Below, piece after piece: positions 8,774 to 18,011 of a DNA stretch of 64,000 nucleotides. Made by a program: the position numbers and the translations under genes. Position 1 is the stretch's first letter; every line of letters begins with the position of its first letter. The notes under the pieces are model-generated. The model worked only from the letters and a program-made list of their open reading frames with translations, searched no databases and was not told the DNA's origin. Origin of the DNA: Faecalibacterium sp. UBA1819 (lineage in GTDB: Bacteria; Bacillota; Clostridia; Oscillospirales; Ruminococcaceae); assembly GCA_002315015.1 (NCBI GenBank), contig DCEX01000012.1, forward strand, positions 11,236-75,235, given 5' to 3'.

Positions 8774-10051
8774 ATGAGCGAGGGTATGGAAATCGGCGGG
8801 GTTAGCCTGCGTCATTTGGCGCAGACGGTTGGCACACCGTTTTTTATTTATGATGAAGCGATGGTGGAGAACCACCTGCATACATTCCGCGAATGTCTTT
8901 CTCATCCAGAGCTGGAAACCCAGGTGGTATATGCGGGAAAAGCCTTTTTGTGCGGAAAGATGGCGCGTCTTGTGCGTGACGCGGGCTGCGGCTTGGATGT
9001 TGTCAGCGGCGGGGAGCTGGCGGTGGCGCTCCATGCGGGAATGCCTGCGGAGCGCATTGTGTTTCACGGAAACAACAAAACACCGGATGAATTAACCGCA
9101 GCGCTGAAAGCGGGCGTAGGGCTGATTGTGCTGGATAACGCACCGGAATGTGCCGCGCTGGCGGCGCTGGCCGAGCAATTGCAGTGCCATGCAAATGTGC
9201 TGCTGCGTGTGAATCCCGGTGTGGAAGCACACACCCATGAATATATTGTCACAGCGCATGTGGACAGCAAATTCGGTGTTTCGGCTGCCGATACAAAGGG
9301 CTGGGAGACCATTCTGCAAACAGTTGAAGCTTCTCCGTGGCTCCATTTTTGCGGAATACACGCCCATATCGGAAGCCAGATTTTCGAGGCACAGGCATTT
9401 GTGGCTGAGATTGAGGCGCTGGCCTCTCTTACAAAAGAAATGCAGGAAAAAGGATACAGCGTGCGTGTGTGGGACTTGGGCGGCGGATTTGCCGCGCGCT
9501 ACACGGAGGAGGATGCACCGATTCCCATTCCTTTGGTGTGTGAAACCATTTTAAAAGCATGTACACAGCAGAAAGCAGCGCTTTCGTTGGACGTTCAAAA
9601 GGTGATGATCGAGCCGGGAAGAAGTATTGTCGGTGAGGCAGGCACAACCGTGTATACCGTTGGCTGGTTTAAATCGACGCCGGGAAAAGAATATCTGTTT
9701 GTAGACGGCGGCATGGCGGATAATATCCGTCCGGCGCTGTATCAGGCAAAATATGATTGTACGGCGGTGGACCGCCCCGATGCACCGGCACAAAAAGTGT
9801 ATGCGATTGCGGGCAAATGCTGTGAAAGCGGCGATATTTTAATCGAACAAGCGCACCTGCCGGAAATGAAAACAGGAGACCTTTTAGCAATCCACACCAC
9901 AGGTGCTTATTGCTACTCGATGTCCAGCAACTATAACCATTTAGGCCGTCCGCCTGTTATTTTTGCAAAAGACGGAAAGGCTGAGCTGGTGCTGCGCCGT
10001 GAAATGCCGCAGGATTTTATGCATTTGGAATGTCAGGAGGCGCTTCGGTAA
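8774..10051 (+). CDS. lysA: Diaminopimelate decarboxylase
   Basis: A PLP enzyme that converts meso-diaminopimelate to lysine and CO2, the last step of the pathway. K56 in VVYAGKAFLC binds PLP; HAHIGSQ at 196-202, GGGFAARY, EPGRSIVGEAG and CCESGDI are the other family motifs. The start ATG 8774 follows GGAAAGGGG; a frame from 8744 would add ten residues without a site of its own. First gene after the lysine riboswitch, overlapping dapF by one base. Its 425 residues are normal. Confidence 0.96.
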   Translation: MSEGMEIGGVSLRHLAQTVGTPFFIYDEAMVENHLHTFRECLSHPELETQVVYAGKAFLCGKMARLVRDAGCGLDVVSGGELAVALHAGMPAERIVFHGNNKTPDELTAALKAGVGLIVLDNAPECAALAALAEQLQCHANVLLRVNPGVEAHTHEYIVTAHVDSKFGVSAADTKGWETILQTVEASPWLHFCGIHAHIGSQIFEAQAFVAEIEALASLTKEMQEKGYSVRVWDLGGGFAARYTEEDAPIPIPLVCETILKACTQQKAALSLDVQKVMIEPGRSIVGEAGTTVYTVGWFKSTPGKEYLFVDGGMADNIRPALYQAKYDCTAVDRPDAPAQKVYAIAGKCCESGDILIEQAHLPEMKTGDLLAIHTTGAYCYSMSSNYNHLGRPPVIFAKDGKAELVLRREMPQDFMHLECQEALR

Positions 10052-10875
10052 TGGAAATCCCAGTGATTAAATATCATGGATGCGGCAACGACTTTGTGCT
10101 GATTCATGAGGCAGATGTGCAAACGCTGGACCCTGCGGCCTTAGCGGTAAAGATTTGCAACCGCAATACCGGAATGGGCGCTGACGGCATGATTTTGGCA
10201 AAACAAAATCCAACCACAATGCTGTTTTATAATGCTGATGGCTCCATGGCTCCCATGTGCGGCAACGGAATTCGTTGTTTCGCACGTTTTTGCAAAGAGG
10301 AAGGCATTGCACACGGCGACCAGTTTGCCGTGCTGACAGGCGATGGCATTAAAAAAGTGGAGATTATCGAAGAAGAGCCGTTTCAGTGCCGCATTTTTAT
10401 GGGCGAGCCGAAGGATGACCCGAAGGCTTTGGGAATGACGGGAAATGAAATCTTGTGGGATCACCAGCTGTCGGTGATGGGCAAAGAGGTAACGCTGTGC
10501 AGCCTGTTTTTGGCTACGGTACACACCGTTTGGTTTGTCGAAGATGCTTTTGACGATGCCTTGCTGCCGATTGCGCGTGAAATTCATCAGCACCCGTTCT
10601 TCCCCCAGAAAACAAATGTGAATATGGTGCAGGTAATCGACCGAAACACCATTCGTATGAGAACATGGGAACGCGGAGTGGGCTTGACATTGGCGTGCGG
10701 AACAGGGGCGTGCGCTTCTGTTGTAACGGCTTACCGCAAAGGTTTATGCGGCCAGAATGTAACGGTACAGCTGGCGTGCGGAACGCTGGACGTGGAAATC
10801 TGCGACGACGAATCCGTTTATATGACGGGGCCGGCGCAAAGAGTGTTGAAGGGAGTCTATTATTATGAAGCATGA
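10051..10875 (+). CDS. dapF: Diaminopimelate epimerase
   Basis: Cofactor-free interconversion of LL- and meso-diaminopimelate by two cysteines: C70 in APMCGNGIRC and C216 in LACGTGACAS. 274 residues. The ATG overlaps the lysA stop codon by one base, with AGGAGG inside the end of lysA, so translation is coupled. It feeds both lysine and peptidoglycan synthesis. Confidence 0.96.
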   Translation: MEIPVIKYHGCGNDFVLIHEADVQTLDPAALAVKICNRNTGMGADGMILAKQNPTTMLFYNADGSMAPMCGNGIRCFARFCKEEGIAHGDQFAVLTGDGIKKVEIIEEEPFQCRIFMGEPKDDPKALGMTGNEILWDHQLSVMGKEVTLCSLFLATVHTVWFVEDAFDDALLPIAREIHQHPFFPQKTNVNMVQVIDRNTIRMRTWERGVGLTLACGTGACASVVTAYRKGLCGQNVTVQLACGTLDVEICDDESVYMTGPAQRVLKGVYYYEA

Positions 10876-11752
10876 GATTGTTCGCGGCTCAATTGTTGCA
10901 CTGATTACCCCTTTTTTGCCAAACGGTGAAGTGAATTATGAAAAGCTCGGCGAGCTGGTGGATTTTCATTTGCAAAGCAAAACCGACGCATTGCTGATTT
11001 TAGGCACAACCGGCGAGTCTTCCACCATGAGCCATGAGGAAGATGACGAGGTTTGCCGCTATGTGGTCAACCGTGTGGCAAAGCGGATTCCTGTTTGGGC
11101 GGGAAGCGGCTCCAACAGCACACAGACCATGCTGGAAAAAAGTAAAAGCTTTGAAAAAATCGGTGTGGACGGGCTTTTGCTGATTACTCCCTATTACAAT
11201 AAAACCAATGAGGAAGGTATGTATCTCCACTTTAAAACAGTGGCAGACGCCGTTTCCATTCCGTGCATTCTGTACAATGTGCCGGGCCGTACAGGCTGTG
11301 CGATTTCCGAGAACAATGTATGCCGTTTGGCAAAGCACCCAAACATTGTCGGCATTAAGGAGGCCTCCGGCGACATTGGATATGCTGCACGGATTGCCTG
11401 CCATCTCTCGGATGACTTTGTGATGTATTCCGGCAACGACGATATGATTCTTTCCATGATGTCGCTGGGCTGTTCCGGCGTGATTTCTGTTTTGGCGAAT
11501 GTACTGCCGAAAGAAACCCACGAGATGATTTTTGACTATCTGAATGGAGAACCGGAGAAAACGCGCGCTGCACAGCTGAAATATTTGGAGCTGGTGAATG
11601 CGCTGTTTGCCGAGGTGAACCCGATTCCTGTAAAAGAAGCGCTGAACATGATGGGCATGGAAGTGGGCGGCTACCGTCTGCCGCTGACTGCACCGTCCGC
11701 AGCAACGAAAGAACGCTTGCAAAAAGCGATGAAGGAGGCAGGCTTGTTATGA
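10865..11752 (+). CDS. dapA: 4-hydroxy-tetrahydrodipicolinate synthase
   Basis: Condenses pyruvate with aspartate-semialdehyde, the committed step. A class I aldolase TIM barrel of 295 residues: Schiff-base K165 in GIKEASGD, catalytic Y137 in LYNVPGR and GTTGES at 47-52. Overlaps dapF by 11 nt and dapB by 4 nt. AAGGGAG sits before the ATG. Confidence 0.96.
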   Translation: MKHEIVRGSIVALITPFLPNGEVNYEKLGELVDFHLQSKTDALLILGTTGESSTMSHEEDDEVCRYVVNRVAKRIPVWAGSGSNSTQTMLEKSKSFEKIGVDGLLLITPYYNKTNEEGMYLHFKTVADAVSIPCILYNVPGRTGCAISENNVCRLAKHPNIVGIKEASGDIGYAARIACHLSDDFVMYSGNDDMILSMMSLGCSGVISVLANVLPKETHEMIFDYLNGEPEKTRAAQLKYLELVNALFAEVNPIPVKEALNMMGMEVGGYRLPLTAPSAATKERLQKAMKEAGLL

Positions 11753-12474
11753 ACAAACTCTTTTTGGCCGGAACCGGAAAAATGGGCCAGATGATTGCCG
11801 GATTGGCAAAGGAGCAGGGGATTGAGGTGGTAGGCACTGCCGACGTTAATACCGTGGATGCACTGAAAAGCGCGGTGGTACAAGCGGATGCTGTGATTGA
11901 TTTTTCCCACCGCGATATGCTGGAGCCTTTGGCTGAATTTGTCAAAAGAAACCGCTTGCCGCTGGTGTGCGGCACAACGGGATTGGAGGAGCATCACCGC
12001 GCTATTTTAAAAGAATTATCCTGTGAAGTTCCTGTGCTTTACAGTGCAAATTTCTCGGTTGGCATTGCCGTTTTGCGCCGTGTGGCCGCACAGGCCGCCG
12101 CAGCTTTGGGCGAAGATTTCGACATCGAAATTGTAGAAACACATCACAATCAAAAGGTGGATGCGCCCAGCGGCACGGCAAAAATTTTGCTGGATGCCGT
12201 GAATCCCAACGGGGAATACACCCCTGTTTATGGCCGTCAAGGCATGTGCGGAGCCCGCACGAAAAAGGAAATTGGCGTACATGCGCTGCGCGGCGGTACC
12301 GTGGCCGGTGAACATGTCGTGCGCTTTTTTGGCAAAGAGGAAGAAATTGCTCTCAGCCATCGTGCGGACAGCCGCCGCATTTTTGCCGCCGGTGCCCTGA
12401 AAACAGCACAGCTTTTGTGCGGTAAAGCGCCTCGCCTTTACACATTGGAAGACGTACTTTTTGACAATTTTTAA
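11749..12474 (+). CDS. dapB: 4-hydroxy-tetrahydrodipicolinate reductase
   Basis: NAD(P)H-dependent reductase of 241 residues making tetrahydrodipicolinate. The nucleotide-binding GTGKMG is at 8-13; CGTTG lies mid-domain; HH132-133 and K136 in HHNQKVDAPSGTA form the catalytic motif. ATGA overlap with dapA indicates coupling. Confidence 0.96.
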   Translation: MNKLFLAGTGKMGQMIAGLAKEQGIEVVGTADVNTVDALKSAVVQADAVIDFSHRDMLEPLAEFVKRNRLPLVCGTTGLEEHHRAILKELSCEVPVLYSANFSVGIAVLRRVAAQAAAALGEDFDIEIVETHHNQKVDAPSGTAKILLDAVNPNGEYTPVYGRQGMCGARTKKEIGVHALRGGTVAGEHVVRFFGKEEEIALSHRADSRRIFAAGALKTAQLLCGKAPRLYTLEDVLFDNF

Positions 12475-12506
12475 CCCCAAAATAGAAATAAAAAGGAGAA
12501 ACCAAC

Positions 12507-13199
12507 ATGAACGCAAACGAGATTATTCAATATATTGCCAACGCAGAAAAAAAGACTCCGGTAAAGATTACCATTAAAGAACGCGCCCCGATTTCTTATG
12601 GCAGTGCAAAAGTATTTGGTGTAGGGGATAAGGTTGTTTTTGGCGATTGGAAAGAGCTTGGCCCCATTTTGGCAGAAAACGCAGATCATATTGAAGATAT
12701 GGTAATCGAAAACGACTGCCGCAATTCTGCCATCCCCTTGCTGGATTTAAAAGAGCAAAAAGCGCGTATTGAGCCGGGTGCAATCATCCGCGAGCAGGTG
12801 GAAATTGGAGAAAACGCCGTCATTATGATGGGCGCTATTTTGAATATTGGCGCAGTGGTCGGCAAAGGAACCATGATTGATATGGGCGCTGTGCTGGGCG
12901 GACGCGCTACCGTGGGTGAGCGCTGCCACATTGGCGCTGGTGCTGTTTTGGCGGGTGTGATTGAACCGGCCAGCGCACAGCCCGTGATCATCGAGGATGA
13001 TGTTCTCATTGGCGCCAATGCCGTGGTCATTGAAGGCGTGCGTGTCGGAAAAGGTTCCGTGGTTGCAGCGGGCAGCATTGTCATTCAAGACGTTCCCGAA
13101 GGCGTTGTGGTTGCCGGTGTACCGGCTCGCGTTGTCAAACAAAAGGACGAACAAACAAACCAGAAATCGGCGCTCGTGGATGCGCTGCGCAACCTGTAA
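12507..13199 (+). CDS. dapH: Tetrahydrodipicolinate N-acetyltransferase
   Basis: Transfers acetyl from acetyl-CoA to tetrahydrodipicolinate, placing this organism in the acetylase branch of lysine synthesis. 230 residues: an N-terminal domain of about 85 residues, then a left-handed beta-helix of hexapeptide repeats ([44 protein letters not shown]). AAAAGGAG precedes the ATG. The length and the Firmicute context favour DapH over the succinyl enzyme DapD. Confidence 0.93.
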   Translation: MNANEIIQYIANAEKKTPVKITIKERAPISYGSAKVFGVGDKVVFGDWKELGPILAENADHIEDMVIENDCRNSAIPLLDLKEQKARIEPGAIIREQVEIGENAVIMMGAILNIGAVVGKGTMIDMGAVLGGRATVGERCHIGAGAVLAGVIEPASAQPVIIEDDVLIGANAVVIEGVRVGKGSVVAAGSIVIQDVPEGVVVAGVPARVVKQKDEQTNQKSALVDALRNL

Positions 13200-13231
13200 G
13201 CTGTCATTTGCAGAAATAAGGGGGGAGCGGG

Positions 13232-14338
13232 ATGCAGGAATATCTCAGTCGATGCCGCCGCGCGCTGCATCAAATTCCCGAAGTGGATTTTGATTTGCCA
13301 AAAACACTGCAATATCTCAAGCAGGAGCTGGAACCTTTGGGGTTTTTGCTGTTTTCTCCGGCAAAAAGTGCGCTTTGTGCGTGGATTGATGCCGGAAAGG
13401 GCGAAGCGGTGGCCTTTCGCGCCGATATGGATGCTTTGCCCACGCAGGAAAAAAATGACTGTTCCTACCGCTCTGCGCACGAGGGCAAAATGCATGCTTG
13501 CGGGCATGATGGACATATGGCAATGGTGTTGGCACTAGCCAAGTGCTTGGCCGAGCGCAAAGAGCGTTTAAAAACGAACGTGCTGTTAGTGTTTCAGCCT
13601 GCCGAGGAAACGACCGGCGGTGCAAAGCTGATTTGCGAAAGCGGCGTTTTTGAGCAGTATCATGTGCGTGCCATCTACGGCTTTCACCTTTGGCCCGGCT
13701 TTCAAGCGGGGGAAGTTGTGTCGCGTCCCGGCCCGCTTTTGGCAAAAGCGAGTGAAGTGACGGTAACGGTGCGCGGTAAGGCGGCGCACATTGCCCGTGC
13801 GCAAGAGGGGCTGGATGCCTTGATGGCCGCGGCACACTTTTTAACGGCAATGGAACAGCGCATGGAAACCGAATTTTGCCCGAAAGAGCCGTGTTTGCTG
13901 CGCTTTGGCAAAATGGAAAGCGGCGCGGCGCGAAATGCGGTCAGCGCACAAAGTGTGCTGATGGGTACCATGCGCGTGTTTTCTCAGCAAATGTTTGAAA
14001 AGATTCGAGCCGCTGCCCTTGAAACGGCAGCACAGGTGGAAGCGGCAACAGGCTGCACCTTTGAGCTGGACTTTACAGAAGGGTATCCGCCCGTATGCAA
14101 CGAGGAGACGCTGTGGAAAAATGCGGTGCAAAAGCTGCCGCATTTAACCACGCTGCCGGAGCCGCTGCTGATTGCGGAGGACTTTTCCTTTTATCAACAA
14201 CGCATTCCGGGGCTGTTTCTCTTGCTGGGTACAGGACGGGACGTGCCGCTTCATTCTGACCGGTTCGATTTTGATGAAACGGCGCTTTCGGCGGGCCTTG
14301 ATGTGTATTTAAGACTGTTGGACTTGCAGGCAGATTGA
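13232..14338 (+). CDS. N-acetyldiaminopimelate deacetylase-like M20 amidohydrolase
   Basis: A 368-residue M20 family metallo-amidohydrolase. The metal-site signature HACGHDGHM has C90 and H92-D93; PAEET is the second motif. In this operon it most likely removes the acetyl group from N-acetyl-LL-diaminopimelate. AGGGGGGAG lies before the ATG. Other M20 amidohydrolases have the same motifs, so the substrate is inferred from context. Confidence 0.88.
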   Translation: MQEYLSRCRRALHQIPEVDFDLPKTLQYLKQELEPLGFLLFSPAKSALCAWIDAGKGEAVAFRADMDALPTQEKNDCSYRSAHEGKMHACGHDGHMAMVLALAKCLAERKERLKTNVLLVFQPAEETTGGAKLICESGVFEQYHVRAIYGFHLWPGFQAGEVVSRPGPLLAKASEVTVTVRGKAAHIARAQEGLDALMAAAHFLTAMEQRMETEFCPKEPCLLRFGKMESGAARNAVSAQSVLMGTMRVFSQQMFEKIRAAALETAAQVEAATGCTFELDFTEGYPPVCNEETLWKNAVQKLPHLTTLPEPLLIAEDFSFYQQRIPGLFLLLGTGRDVPLHSDRFDFDETALSAGLDVYLRLLDLQAD

Positions 14339-14368
14339 GCTGTAAGTCGGTTTGAAAAAGGAGTGTGA

Positions 14369-15511
14369 ATGCCCTTGAGGCTTCCGATGAATGAAGCGGT
14401 ATCGCAATTACAGCTGTCCGGCATTCGCCGGTTCAATGCACTGGCGCGGCAAACGCCGGGGTGTTTATCGCTCACGCTGGGGGAACCGGAGTTCGATACC
14501 CCCGAGGCAATCAAGCAGGCGGCAATGGAGTCTTTGCAGAACAATGATACCCACTATCCGCCGAATAATGGACAGAGCTTTTTGCTAGAGGAGCTTTCTC
14601 GTTTTGCCGAAAGACGGGGAATGCAATATGCACCCGATGAAATCATTGTAACAAATGGCGCAACCGAGGCAATTTTCTCTGCCTTGACAGCCCTTTTGAA
14701 CCCCGGCGATGAAGTGGTGATTCCTGTACCCGCATTTGGACTGTATGAGGCAGTGGTTACGCTTTGCCGCGGTAAGACTGTGCCGCTGAATACGGCGCCG
14801 TTTTCGTTTCAACTGGACGAAAGCGCCCTGCGTGCTTGCGTGACGAGCCGGACAAAAGCCATCATTTTAACGTCTCCCAACAACCCGACAGGTTGTGTCT
14901 ATACGAAGGAAAGCCTAGAGGCGGTGGCACAAATCGCACAGGAGTACGGCATCTATGTCATTTGTGACGATGTTTACCGGCAGATGGTTTATGAGGGCGT
15001 TTGTGAGTCCTTTGGAGTGCTTTTTCCGCATTTGCGAAGCCAACTGATTGTGGTGGACAGCTTTTCCAAGCCGTATGCGATGACGGGCTGGCGGTTGGGT
15101 TGGCTGATGGCAGACCGTGAGGTTAAGCAGCAGATTGAAAAAGTACACCAATATGCGGTGGTGTCCGTTACCTCGTTTACTCAAAAGGCGGCTGTGACGG
15201 CTTTGCAGACGGATGTAACACAAATGTGGGAGACCTATCGCAAAAGACGTGATGCAGTGTTATGCGCTTTGCGCGATATGGGCATGGATGTGGTAACGCC
15301 GCAGGGAGCATTCTATGCATTTCCCTCTATTCAAAAGTGGGGAATGTCTTCGGAAGAATTTTGCACCAGACTGATTCAAGAAGGCGGCCTTGCGCTTGTT
15401 CCGGGCAGCTGCTTTGGCAGTGAGGGCTTTGTGCGCCTTTCTTATTGCTGCTCGCAGGACGTGCTGTCCGAAGGATTGGCGCGGCTGCGCGCGTTTTTGT
15501 CGCGCCTATAA
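14369..15511 (+). CDS. Class I/II aminotransferase, probable N-acetyl-diaminopimelate aminotransferase
   Basis: A fold-type I PLP enzyme of 380 residues. K234 in VDSFSKPYAMTGWRLGW binds PLP; NNPTG and CDDVYR are also visible. As the last gene of the lysine operon it likely transaminates N-acetyl-2-amino-6-oxopimelate (PatA/DapX role). AAAGGAGTGTGA precedes the ATG. Together with dapH and the M20 deacetylase it completes the acetylase branch. Aspartokinase and asd are not in the window. Confidence 0.85.
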   Translation: MPLRLPMNEAVSQLQLSGIRRFNALARQTPGCLSLTLGEPEFDTPEAIKQAAMESLQNNDTHYPPNNGQSFLLEELSRFAERRGMQYAPDEIIVTNGATEAIFSALTALLNPGDEVVIPVPAFGLYEAVVTLCRGKTVPLNTAPFSFQLDESALRACVTSRTKAIILTSPNNPTGCVYTKESLEAVAQIAQEYGIYVICDDVYRQMVYEGVCESFGVLFPHLRSQLIVVDSFSKPYAMTGWRLGWLMADREVKQQIEKVHQYAVVSVTSFTQKAAVTALQTDVTQMWETYRKRRDAVLCALRDMGMDVVTPQGAFYAFPSIQKWGMSSEEFCTRLIQEGGLALVPGSCFGSEGFVRLSYCCSQDVLSEGLARLRAFLSRL

Positions 15512-15590
15512 AGCGTCCGGCTTGCTGATGTGTGCAAAACTTTGTATCAAAACCTCGAAAACAGCATAAGCTATTCTTGGGTGATGCAAT

Positions 15591-16064
15591 ATGAAAACAC
15601 ATAAGTGGAAGCGAGTTTTGTTTTGGGTGCTGGTATGCGAAGCGGTAGGCGGGTTATCTGGCTGGATTTCGCGCGAGGGTTTGCAGATTTATTTGGAAAC
15701 TGCCGAAAAGCCGCCGTTTACACCGTCCGGCATTTTATTTGCAATCGTGTGGCCAATTTTGTATGCATTGATGGGTTATGCGGTGGCGACCGTGCTCGAC
15801 AATGATTCTAAATATCGGGAACAAGGACTGCTGCTGTTTTTTACGCAGCTTTTAGCCAATTTTTTGTGGAGCCCGGTGTTTTTCCGCTTTCAGGCATACG
15901 GTGCAGCGCTGGGGCTCATCGCGGTGATTTGGCTGCTCATTTTATTGATGCTCGTCACCTTTTGGCAAATTGACAAAAAGGCGGCTTACAGCCAAATTCC
16001 CTATTTTCTCTGGGTGACATTTGCGACCTATCTCAACGCCGGAGTCTGGTTTTTAAACTCCTAA
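15591..16064 (+). CDS. TspO/MBR family membrane protein
   Basis: A 157-residue tryptophan-rich sensory protein of the TspO/peripheral benzodiazepine receptor family, with five predicted membrane segments. Characteristic pieces are GWISREGLQIY, KPPFTPSGILFAIVWPILYALMGYA and NFLWSPVFFRFQAYGAALG. Family members bind porphyrins or other tetrapyrroles, but the role in anaerobes is unclear. The ribosome site is weak (GGTGATGCA). It stands alone, 79 nt after the lysine operon. Confidence 0.88.
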   Translation: MKTHKWKRVLFWVLVCEAVGGLSGWISREGLQIYLETAEKPPFTPSGILFAIVWPILYALMGYAVATVLDNDSKYREQGLLLFFTQLLANFLWSPVFFRFQAYGAALGLIAVIWLLILLMLVTFWQIDKKAAYSQIPYFLWVTFATYLNAGVWFLNS

Positions 16065-16195
16065 TACCAGAGCTTTTGTACAGTGGGGAAGCTGTTTTCA
16101 TCTAAGAAAAACAGCTTCCCTAAAAACATAGGCGGCAAACGGAAAGTTTGCAGGCGATAAAGTATTTTCGCAGAAGTCTAAAAGGAGAGTTGTTG

Positions 16196-16736
16196 ATGAA
16201 AAAATATGTTGTTATAGCGCGGTTCGATGATGACACAAATCAGAAAATGCTGTCTTTGCGTGATAAATTGATGAGCAAAGGATACTCAGTACAGGAGTGG
16301 CCGCCGCATATTACCCTTGCCGCCTATGAAAATTGTGATGAAGAATCTATAAAAGATTGAATCCGCTCGCTTGTGAAATCGTATCATGAAATCGAAGTTG
16401 GAATGAATTCGATAACCATTCTGCCCCCGTCAGACGAACATACCGAAACTGCAGTTTTGTGTTTTGCTCCCACTCACAAAAAAAGATTTTGTCGATTTTT
16501 ATTATCAGTTTCATGATAGACTCGATGAATACTGTACCGGGATAGGATACTATTATTCCAAGGCATTTAACAATCCTATTTTTCACTCATCGATTGGTGT
16601 ATTCAATGTTAATTGTTTGCAGGATATCATGAATATAATTTTTAGCAGCAATGCATTCGGGTCAGCCAAAATCAATGCACTAGAACTATATACTTATCCA
16701 ATGCAATTGATTGAACGTTATGAGCTTACAAAATGA
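16196..16736 (+). pseudogene. Decayed 2'-5' RNA ligase / phosphodiesterase-like gene
   Basis: A reading frame of about 180 codons with two lesions. AAAGGAG and ATG 16196 begin a 2H-phosphoesterase-like protein with PPHITLAAYE (first H-x-T motif). TGA at 16358-16360 then interrupts it, apparently replacing Trp (..SIKD-stop-IRSLVKSYHEIEV). An extra A in the seven-A run at 16478-16484 shifts the frame. After the shift the frame resumes as KDFVDFYYQFHDRLDEYC..NPIFHSSIGVFN, which has the second H-x-S motif, and ends at 16736. Composition is AT-richer than the neighbours, hinting at foreign origin. Confidence 0.7.
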
Positions 16737-16835
16737 GCATCAGATTTTTAAAATCAGCAGAGCAGACAGCTGTTGCAAATAGTAAATAAAACAGCAGTGC
16801 TGCCATGGATAAGCGGTGTGCTTGTGCGGGCGAAG

Positions 16836-16888
16836 ATAATAAATGTTGGGGCGAAAGCAATAAGCGCTTTCGCCCCAACATTTATTAT
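16836..16888. terminator. Long stem-loop between convergent genes
   Basis: A perfect 23-bp inverted repeat (16836-16858 with 16866-16888) around a 7-nt loop lies between the decayed RNA ligase gene and the minus-strand pseudouridine synthase. The arms end in T/A-rich sequence that gives both strands a weak U tract. Probably a bidirectional terminator. Confidence 0.65.
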
Positions 16889-16947
16889 GAAAAAGATTGT
16901 ACAGCAAAACATTATTCCCTAATGCTCACCAGCAAAATTTGGTGTTT

Positions 16948-17886
16948 TTATGCAAGCGTACCGTCCATGATTTGCTGTGCGTACCAGGGAAAATCACAAG
17001 TGAATGTTTTTTCAGAAAGGCTGCTGCACGGGCCGCCCAAAGCAGGAAAAGTCAGACGGTACGCACAGAGTGCTTGATATTTCATGCGGCGAAGCCGGTT
17101 TTCTTTCTCTATGCCATACTTGCCGTCACCCAGCACGGGGCATCCGATATGAGCCATGTGTGCGCGAATTTGATGGGTGCGGCCGGTAACTAACGTAATT
17201 TCAAGCAGGGACAGCGGCCCGCTGTTCGCCAAAGTGTGATAAGTGGTAATGATGCTTTGGCCGCCCGGGCAGGGATGGTCAAAAACACGCACACAGCTGT
17301 TTTGTGCATCTTTCACTAAATAAGCCTGCATTGTTTGTGCATCTGGCTGTGGATGTCCGAGCGTGACGCAAAGATATTGCTTTTCAATTTTTCGGTCGCG
17401 GATTAAGCTGAGCAGCTGCGCTTCAGCCTCGGCTGTTTTGGCAATCAAGACAAGCCCGGAAGTACCGGTATCCAGCCGGTGGCAAACACGCGGGAGATAA
17501 TCCCCACAAAGACGCTGCTCGTTGTGCAGATAGCGTCTGGCTCGATTTTGAAAGGTATCCGCCGTGTTTTCGGTTTCATCAAGCGTCAACACGCCTGCCG
17601 GTTTATAGCCGATTAAAACATGGGCATCTTCGTAAACCGCTGTAAAAATAGGCTTTGCAAGAAGATATGGCGTTTGAGGTGCGGTTTGGCCGGCCTGCGG
17701 CAGATAGGCGCGTATCACGTCGCCGGTTTGGAGGCGGGTTGACAGCGGCACTTTCTTGCCGTTGACCTTCAGCTTATTTTGACGCAGATAGCGTTGAAGC
17801 ACACCATAGGGAGTGCCGGGCAGCTCGCGCGCTAAGAAGCGGTCGAACCGCAAGGGCTCCCACTCGTTGAAAATCCACTCTTTCAT
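16948..17886 (-). CDS. RluA-family pseudouridine synthase
   Basis: A 312-residue enzyme with an N-terminal S4-like RNA-binding region (residues 15-65, YLRQNKLKVNGKKV) and an RluA catalytic domain. The catalytic aspartate is D139 in CHRLDTGTSGLV; GRTHQIRAHMAHIG is also present. It isomerises uridine in rRNA or tRNA; the exact site cannot be told from sequence. A second RluA paralog lies at 48.3 kb and shares the MKEW start and the S4 layout. Confidence 0.9.
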   Translation of the reverse strand: MKEWIFNEWEPLRFDRFLARELPGTPYGVLQRYLRQNKLKVNGKKVPLSTRLQTGDVIRAYLPQAGQTAPQTPYLLAKPIFTAVYEDAHVLIGYKPAGVLTLDETENTADTFQNRARRYLHNEQRLCGDYLPRVCHRLDTGTSGLVLIAKTAEAEAQLLSLIRDRKIEKQYLCVTLGHPQPDAQTMQAYLVKDAQNSCVRVFDHPCPGGQSIITTYHTLANSGPLSLLEITLVTGRTHQIRAHMAHIGCPVLGDGKYGIEKENRLRRMKYQALCAYRLTFPALGGPCSSLSEKTFTCDFPWYAQQIMDGTLA

Positions 17887-17921
17887 ACCGTAAAAAATCC
17901 TTTATATATCTTTATAAATGC

Positions 17922-17962
17922 AAAGCAGTTTAAGACGAAACAACGTCTTAGGCTGCTTTTTA
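17922..17962 (-). terminator. Hairpin downstream of the lacI-type gene
   Basis: AAAGCAG/CTGCTTT and TAAGACG/CGTCTTA form an interrupted stem of about 14 bp with a 5-nt loop, 50 nt beyond the LacI-type stop codon. The T run is better on the plus strand (TTTTTATT) than on the minus strand, so efficiency for the minus transcript is uncertain. Confidence 0.45.
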
Positions 17963-18011
17963 TTATAGCATGAAGCGGCGGAAAAACCAACGCAAATCAG
18001 GCCGAAAGGTC

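Noticed and set aside
16086..16120. Terminator after the TspO-like gene
   Set aside because: A 13-bp hairpin exists, but no T run follows on either strand, so I did not list it as a terminator.
16358..16360. In-frame TGA read as tryptophan or selenocysteine
   Set aside because: Other genes in the window, such as argC's neighbour and the RF1-linked set, use TGA normally as stop or avoid it, and a second frame lesion in the same gene argues for decay.
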